From positions 124,001-188,000 of the forward strand of contig NZ_JAHQZR010000005.1 in the NCBI RefSeq assembly GCF_019049105.1: DNA of 64,000 nucleotides, written 5' to 3'. Numbering within the stretch: the stretch's first letter is position 1; every line of letters begins with the position of its first letter. Positions 59,843 through 64,000 of the stretch are shown here, one piece after another. The notes below the pieces were generated by a model. It worked only from the letters and a program-made list of their open reading frames with translations, ran no database searches and was not told the origin of the DNA. The DNA comes from Leucobacter chinensis (GTDB taxonomy: Bacteria > Actinomycetota > Actinomycetes > Actinomycetales > Microbacteriaceae). The position numbers and the translations under genes were made by a program.

Positions 59843-60826
59843 ATGAACACCCTCAATACCCTGAGCCCACTTCAGCCAGATCGCAACCTCGCGATGGAGC
59901 TCGTGCGTGCGACTGAAGCTGCTGCTGTGCAGGCTACTCCCTGGGTGGGGCGTGGAGACAAGAACGCGGCCGATGGCGCTGCGGTCGATGCGATGCGTCG
60001 CTTCCTTTCGACGGTGTCAATGGACGGCACGGTCGTTATTGGTGAGGGCGAAAAAGATGATGCTCCTTGGCTCTACAACGGCGAGCGAGTCGGCAACGGC
60101 ATGGGTGCCGCCTGCGACGTGGCCGTTGACCCGATTGACGGCACGCGCCTGACCGCCGAGGGACGCCCCGGCGCCGTTTCGGTGATCGCTGTTGCTGATC
60201 GCGGATCGATGTACGACCCATCGGCCGTCTTTTACATGGACAAGCTCGTCTGTGGCCCTCAGGGCATTGGCGTTGTCGATATTCGCAAGCCGATGAGTGA
60301 GAACGTTCGCGCCTTCGCGAAGGCGAAGGGCGTCGAAACCTCTGACATTCGTGTTGCCGTGCTCGACCGGCCACGACACGCTGAGCTCATTCAGGAGATC
60401 CGCGACGCGGGCGCAGGCGTGCGCCTGTTCATGGACGGTGACGTGGCAGCTGGCATCCATGCCGCTGAGTGGGACACTTCGGTTGACATGTGCGTCGGCA
60501 TTGGTGGAACCCCAGAGGGCATCATCACCGCCTGCGCTGTCAAAGCACTTGGTGGCATGATTCAGGGCGTTCTGAAGCCCGTCGACGATGACGAGCGCCA
60601 GAAGGCAATCGATGCGGGCCACGACCTCGATCGCGTGCTTGAGGCAAACGACCTCGTTGCGAGCGAGAACACCTACTTTGTCGCGACCGGCATCACGCAG
60701 TCTGACTTCCTTGACGGGGTTAAGCGCCGCGGTCCCTTCGTGCGCACCGAGAGCGTCGTTATGCGCTCGTACTCGGGCACGATCCGCTATGTCACTACCG
60801 ACTCGGTACCGCGTCCCTGGGCCTAA
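59843..60826 (+). CDS. glpX: Class II fructose-1,6-bisphosphatase GlpX
   Basis: A 327-residue phosphatase, the main gluconeogenic FBPase of Actinobacteria. Metal site DVAVDPIDGTRLTAEGRPG near residue 95, VVIGEGEKDDAPWLYNGERV near 65, and GIGGTPEGIITACAVKALGG near 210. Expressed apart from the aldolase, divergent to it. AAGGAG precedes ATG. Confidence 0.95.
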   Translation: MNTLNTLSPLQPDRNLAMELVRATEAAAVQATPWVGRGDKNAADGAAVDAMRRFLSTVSMDGTVVIGEGEKDDAPWLYNGERVGNGMGAACDVAVDPIDGTRLTAEGRPGAVSVIAVADRGSMYDPSAVFYMDKLVCGPQGIGVVDIRKPMSENVRAFAKAKGVETSDIRVAVLDRPRHAELIQEIRDAGAGVRLFMDGDVAAGIHAAEWDTSVDMCVGIGGTPEGIITACAVKALGGMIQGVLKPVDDDERQKAIDAGHDLDRVLEANDLVASENTYFVATGITQSDFLDGVKRRGPFVRTESVVMRSYSGTIRYVTTDSVPRPWA

Positions 60827-60858
60827 AGAGATATACCAACCACACACGGGGGTTCACG

Positions 60859-61659
60859 ATGCAGGCTGCACCGGCGTTGGCTTCTGAACCTCTGACTCCG
60901 TACGCACGGGCGAGGCTCCGCTTCGAGATCGCGATTGTTCTCGCGCTCTCGTTCGGGGCCTCTGGTGTGTACGCGATCGTGCAACTCATTGAGGCTGCCA
61001 CGCGCGAGGCAGCGCTCAACACGCAACAGATGCACATCAACCGGCCACTTTCAGACCGGCCGGGCTTTGACCTCACGATGCAGCTGTTGTCGTTCGTGTT
61101 CGGCCTGGCCCCGGTCGCGCTGGTTGTCTGGTTGACGTGGCGGGAACGTAGGCCACACATGGGGGCGCTGGGTGTTGCACGTGGAACACCCCGTGAGCGA
61201 TTGCGCGAGATTGGCGGCGGCTTCGCACTCGCCGCGGCGATCGGAGTGCCAGGGCTCGCGTTTTACGTGACGATGCTCGTGATCGGCCTCAACCTACAGG
61301 TCGTTCCTACCTCGCTGAATGCCTACTGGTGGACGGTGCCGGTGCTCGTTCTGCAGGCGCTCAAAGCGGCCCTGACCGAAGAACTCGTGGTCGTTGCCTA
61401 CCTCTTCTATCGTCTCAAACAGCTTGGCGTCGCCCCCTGGGTGGTTATCGTCTCGTGTGCGATCCTGCGCGGTAGTTACCACCTGTACCAGGGCTTCGGC
61501 GGCTTCATTGGCAACGTGATCATGGGCCTCGTGTTCGGTTGGGTTTACCACCGCTGGGGCCGCATCATGCCGCTCGTTGTCGCCCACTGGCTGCTCGACA
61601 TTGTGAGCTTCGCGGGTTATCCCCTCGCGATGGCGTGGTGGCCGCAGTTTTTCGGTTAA
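60859..61659 (+). CDS. CPBP-family intramembrane metalloprotease
   Basis: A 266-residue membrane protein with about seven helices. The CPBP motifs are in the C-half: TEELVVVAYLFYRL (EExxx), ILRGSYHLYQGFGGFIGNVI (HxxxG), and MPLVVAHWLLDIVSF (H-W-x2-D in place of H-x3-N/D). This is the eukaryote-type abortive-infection/CAAX prenyl protease fold. Position behind glpX (32 bases) with no own terminator suggests co-transcription. Target unknown. Confidence 0.88.
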   Translation: MQAAPALASEPLTPYARARLRFEIAIVLALSFGASGVYAIVQLIEAATREAALNTQQMHINRPLSDRPGFDLTMQLLSFVFGLAPVALVVWLTWRERRPHMGALGVARGTPRERLREIGGGFALAAAIGVPGLAFYVTMLVIGLNLQVVPTSLNAYWWTVPVLVLQALKAALTEELVVVAYLFYRLKQLGVAPWVVIVSCAILRGSYHLYQGFGGFIGNVIMGLVFGWVYHRWGRIMPLVVAHWLLDIVSFAGYPLAMAWWPQFFG

Positions 61660-61721
61660 CAGACTTGGCGGTCGATCGCCGGCTGCGTGAACTCGGGGTG
61701 CACTGGTTCGAAGGTCAGCGG

Positions 61722-61946
61722 TTACTCTGTCACCGCTTCGCCGCCACCGTGCTCAGCACGAAACACGTGCACCAGTGCGTTGGCGTGTCCGTGGCCAACG
61801 CCGAGACGCTTTAAGAATTCGACCTGTTGCATGTGCTTTTCGCCACGAACTGCTTCGAGCTCTTCGAACCAGGCCGCGATCGGTCGTTCGTATTTTTGCT
61901 CGATTGACGGAAAATATGATTTGGGCCCCTTGACGGTTTCGCTCAT
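61722..61946 (-). CDS. Small DUF4287-like protein
   Basis: A 74-residue cytoplasmic protein; residues about 10-65 (SYFPSIEQKYERPIAAWFEE, then VEFLKRLGVGHGHANALVHV) match the DUF4287 pattern seen in actinobacterial stand-alone proteins. Function unknown. Confidence 0.75.
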   Translation of the reverse strand: MSETVKGPKSYFPSIEQKYERPIAAWFEELEAVRGEKHMQQVEFLKRLGVGHGHANALVHVFRAEHGGGEAVTE

Positions 61947-62061
61947 GGTCTGGTCACTTTCTGATGGTTGGGTGCTGACACACTAAGGCCGGGAGGCCCG
62001 CTGGCACAAGAGGGTGCGTGAATCGCATCTTGGGCAGAACATTGGGCTAACTTGCCGTCGC

Positions 62062-62523
62062 CTACAGTGGTGAAACCCCGGTCAGATGCTCGAACACGAT
62101 CTGTGTTTGCGTTTGGGTGAGTGTTTCCTTCGACGCGAGGTGCTCAGCGATGAGCTTGCGCAGCGAATGCACGCTCTCGGTGCTCACGTGCACGATGAGA
62201 TCTTTGTCGCCCCCAATGAGAAAGACCTGCTGCACGCCGGGTATTGCGCGAAGTTCTTCGGCAATGACGGGAACGAGGCTGCGCTGCATGGGGTGTACGC
62301 CGATGAGTATGAGTGCGCTCACGAGCTGGCCTGCTGCGAGTGGATCGATCTCGGCCCGATAGCCCCGAATGACCCCGCGCTTCTCAAGCGCTTGAACGCG
62401 GCTGTGGCAGGTCGAGGTGGCAATGCCGACCCGTTCTGCGAGCGTCTTGTACGGCAGCCTGCCATCGGTGGAAAGCTCAGTGATGATCTTGCGGTCGATC
62501 TCGGTGAGTGGAAAAGTACTCAT
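62062..62523 (-). CDS. Lrp/AsnC-family regulator divergent from kynureninase
   Basis: A 153-residue regulator: helix-turn-helix at about 5-50 (DRKIITELSTDGRLPYKTLA with IATSTCHSRVQALEKRG) and a RAM domain (ALILIGVHPMQRSLVPVIAE). By place (219 bases from kynU, divergent) it is a likely kynurenine- or tryptophan-responsive regulator like KynR. The AT-rich spacer 62555-62600 could hold its sites; AATATTTTA is present but no exact dyad was found. Confidence 0.88.
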   Translation of the reverse strand: MSTFPLTEIDRKIITELSTDGRLPYKTLAERVGIATSTCHSRVQALEKRGVIRGYRAEIDPLAAGQLVSALILIGVHPMQRSLVPVIAEELRAIPGVQQVFLIGGDKDLIVHVSTESVHSLRKLIAEHLASKETLTQTQTQIVFEHLTGVSPL

Positions 62524-62742
62524 ACGGCGCCCTCTTTTGCTGCGATGATTCGGTAAAAAATAAAACGAGCCATGCTATTTTCGAATATTTTACTGTTCTG
62601 TTTGCAAAGTGGCTATTGTTTGTCAGAATCAATGAGCGCAAGCTGAGTCGCAATGAAGGGAACGTAGCGTGCAGATTGGTCAGTGGGTGTTGAACCCACG
62701 GGCGGTCGCGCGGTCTTTCCTGCCTAAGAGAAAGAAGAAACG

Positions 62743-64000
62743 ATGACGATCGACATTCGCGCTATCGAAACCCGTGAGCACTGCGTCAAAGCAGATCAGG
62801 CTGACGTTCTCGCCTCACTTCGTGGGCAGTTCACGATTCCCGCCGACATGATTTATCTCGACGGCAACTCGCTCGGAGTGATGCCGAGTGCCGCGCCCGC
62901 TCGCGCTCAACAGGTGATCACTGGGGAGTGGGGCACCGACCTCATCGAAAGCTGGAACACGAACGGCTGGTTCGATCTTCCTGTACGCCTCGGCCGCAAG
63001 ATTGCGCGCCTCGTGGGTGGCACCAACGGTGGCTGTGTAGTGACCGACACCACCTCGATCAACGTGTTTAAGGCGCTCGGCGCCGCGATCAACCTGCAGC
63101 GCGAAGACGCTCCCGAGCGTCGCGTCATTATTTCTGAGCGCGAGAACTTCCCCTCAGATCTCTATATGATCGAGGGCTTCATCGAGATGCTCGATCAGGG
63201 CTACGAGCTGTGTCTCATTGACGACCTTGAATCTCTCGAAGGCGAACTGAATGACGACGTTGCCGTTGTGCTCCTGACCGAGGTGAACTACCGTACCGGT
63301 CGCTTGTGGAACATGAAGGCTGTGACCGAGACGGTGCACGCGGCCGGCGCACTCATGATCTGGGATCTGTGCCACTCGGTCGGCGCGGTTCCCATCAACC
63401 TCGAGGCGGCAGGGGCAGACTTCGCGGTGGGCTGCACCTACAAGTACCTGAACGGCGGCCCGGGTTCGCCCGCGTTCATCTGGGTCTCTGGAGATCACCT
63501 CGCCCGCACGCGCCAGCCGCTGTCTGGCTGGTGGGGCCACAGCGAGCCCTTCGAGATGGACGTTGCGTATAGTCCCGCGAGCGATGCTCGCAAGCTGCTT
63601 ACCGGAACCCAGCCCATCATCTCGCTCGCCACAATGGAGTGCGGCATCGACATCGCGTTGAGCGTCGATCAACAGCAGCTTCGTGAAAAGTCACTCAACC
63701 TCACATCACTCTTTATTCGACTCGTTGAAGAACGCCTCGCGCATCACCCGCTGACGCTCGTGACGCCTCGTGAAGAGTCTGAGCGCGGCAGCCACGTGAG
63801 CATCCAGCATCCCGAGGGCTTCGCCGTGATGAAGGCGCTCATCGCCAATGGCGTGGTGGGCGACTACCGCGAACCCGAGGTGCTTCGCTTCGGTATCACC
63901 CCGTTGTACCTCGGTTACGCCGATGTCTGGGATGCGGTCGAGACGCTTCGCCGCGTGCTTGATGAAGAGCTGTGGCGCGCCCCCGAATTTCAGGTTCGTG
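62743..64000 (+). CDS. kynU: Kynureninase (C-terminus beyond right edge)
   Basis: At least 419 residues of a PLP enzyme that splits kynurenine or 3-hydroxykynurenine to anthranilate and alanine. Substrate start LDGNSLGVMPSAAPARAQQV, the Arg/His region IIWDLCHSVGAVPINLEAAG-like, and PLP Lys234 in GCTYKYLNGGPGSPAFIWVS. The start ATG 62743 follows AAGAGAAAGAAG. It runs open to the last base of the window, where about 10-20 more codons are expected. Divergent Lrp regulator suggests induction by the substrate. Confidence 0.93.
   Translation, partial: MTIDIRAIETREHCVKADQADVLASLRGQFTIPADMIYLDGNSLGVMPSAAPARAQQVITGEWGTDLIESWNTNGWFDLPVRLGRKIARLVGGTNGGCVVTDTTSINVFKALGAAINLQREDAPERRVIISERENFPSDLYMIEGFIEMLDQGYELCLIDDLESLEGELNDDVAVVLLTEVNYRTGRLWNMKAVTETVHAAGALMIWDLCHSVGAVPINLEAAGADFAVGCTYKYLNGGPGSPAFIWVSGDHLARTRQPLSGWWGHSEPFEMDVAYSPASDARKLLTGTQPIISLATMECGIDIALSVDQQQLREKSLNLTSLFIRLVEERLAHHPLTLVTPREESERGSHVSIQHPEGFAVMKALIANGVVGDYREPEVLRFGITPLYLGYADVWDAVETLRRVLDEELWRAPEFQVR

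Overview
The window is high-GC DNA with actinobacterial gene families and gene order, and reads as a chromosome of the Microbacteriaceae type (Leucobacter-like; the family is an inference, not a measurement). Evidence: a galU-rimJ-membrane protein locus as in Actinobacteria, alternate-type (SipW) signal peptide proteins, CopC-CopD and YcnI copper proteins, a kynureninase with an Lrp-type regulator, and many GTG starts with ATGA/GTGA overlaps.

Region 1 (1 to about 8.3 kb) is an integrated mobile element that enters from the left edge. It has a tyrosine recombinase, an XRE repressor, a divergent switch region with two identical-armed operators, an excisionase-like gene, small replication-region genes, a RepA/DnaB-like ATPase, a beta-helical structural protein, a scaffold-like protein, an HK97-type major capsid protein and a membrane-anchored cargo gene. 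No terminase, portal, head-tail or tape-measure gene lies between the scaffold/capsid genes and the right end. The right end is marked by the 3' part of a tRNA gene followed by a terminator, so the intact tRNA should lie just left of the window. The best reading is a small capsid-encoding satellite or a decayed remnant.

Region 2 (8.9-18.1 kb) is one co-directional operon: YkvI-type transporter, TetR regulator, an acyl-CoA ligase continuous with a saccharopine-dehydrogenase-like reductase, and a biotin-dependent acyl-CoA carboxylase in three separate subunits (carboxyltransferase, biotin carrier, biotin carboxylase) with a second acyl-CoA ligase. It looks like uptake, CoA activation and carboxylation of an unknown carboxylic acid. 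Region 3 (18.6-27.0 kb) is a surface-protein locus: a von Willebrand A protein, three alternate-signal-peptide proteins, a SipW-type signal peptidase, an LAMTG-anchored protein and a convergent LuxR-family ATPase regulator.

Region 4 (27.2-37.3 kb) holds a TetR regulator, a CtpE-like P-type ATPase, a remnant of an AMP-ligase, a PadR regulator with AT-rich operators, an old-yellow-enzyme-type oxidoreductase, a SnoaL-like protein, an Lrp regulator and a 970-residue kinase/M23/aminotransferase fusion. Region 5 (37.4-45.4 kb) joins a copper operon (CopCD, YcnI) to a thiol-disulfide locus (two DsbA proteins, CcdA, a CxxC membrane protein) that carries its own BlaI repressor and M56 protease; matching palindromes ACTATG-N3-CATAGT stand before both divergent halves. 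Region 6 (45.4-64.0 kb) is mainly core chromosome: mscL, a CYTH protein, an FAD oxidoreductase, an NCS2 permease, a 1337-residue SF1-helicase-like protein lacking the Walker A lysine, 5-formyl-THF cyclo-ligase, galU, an acetyltransferase, a GlpR-like membrane protein, fructose-bisphosphate aldolase, glpX, a CPBP protease and kynureninase, which runs off the right edge.
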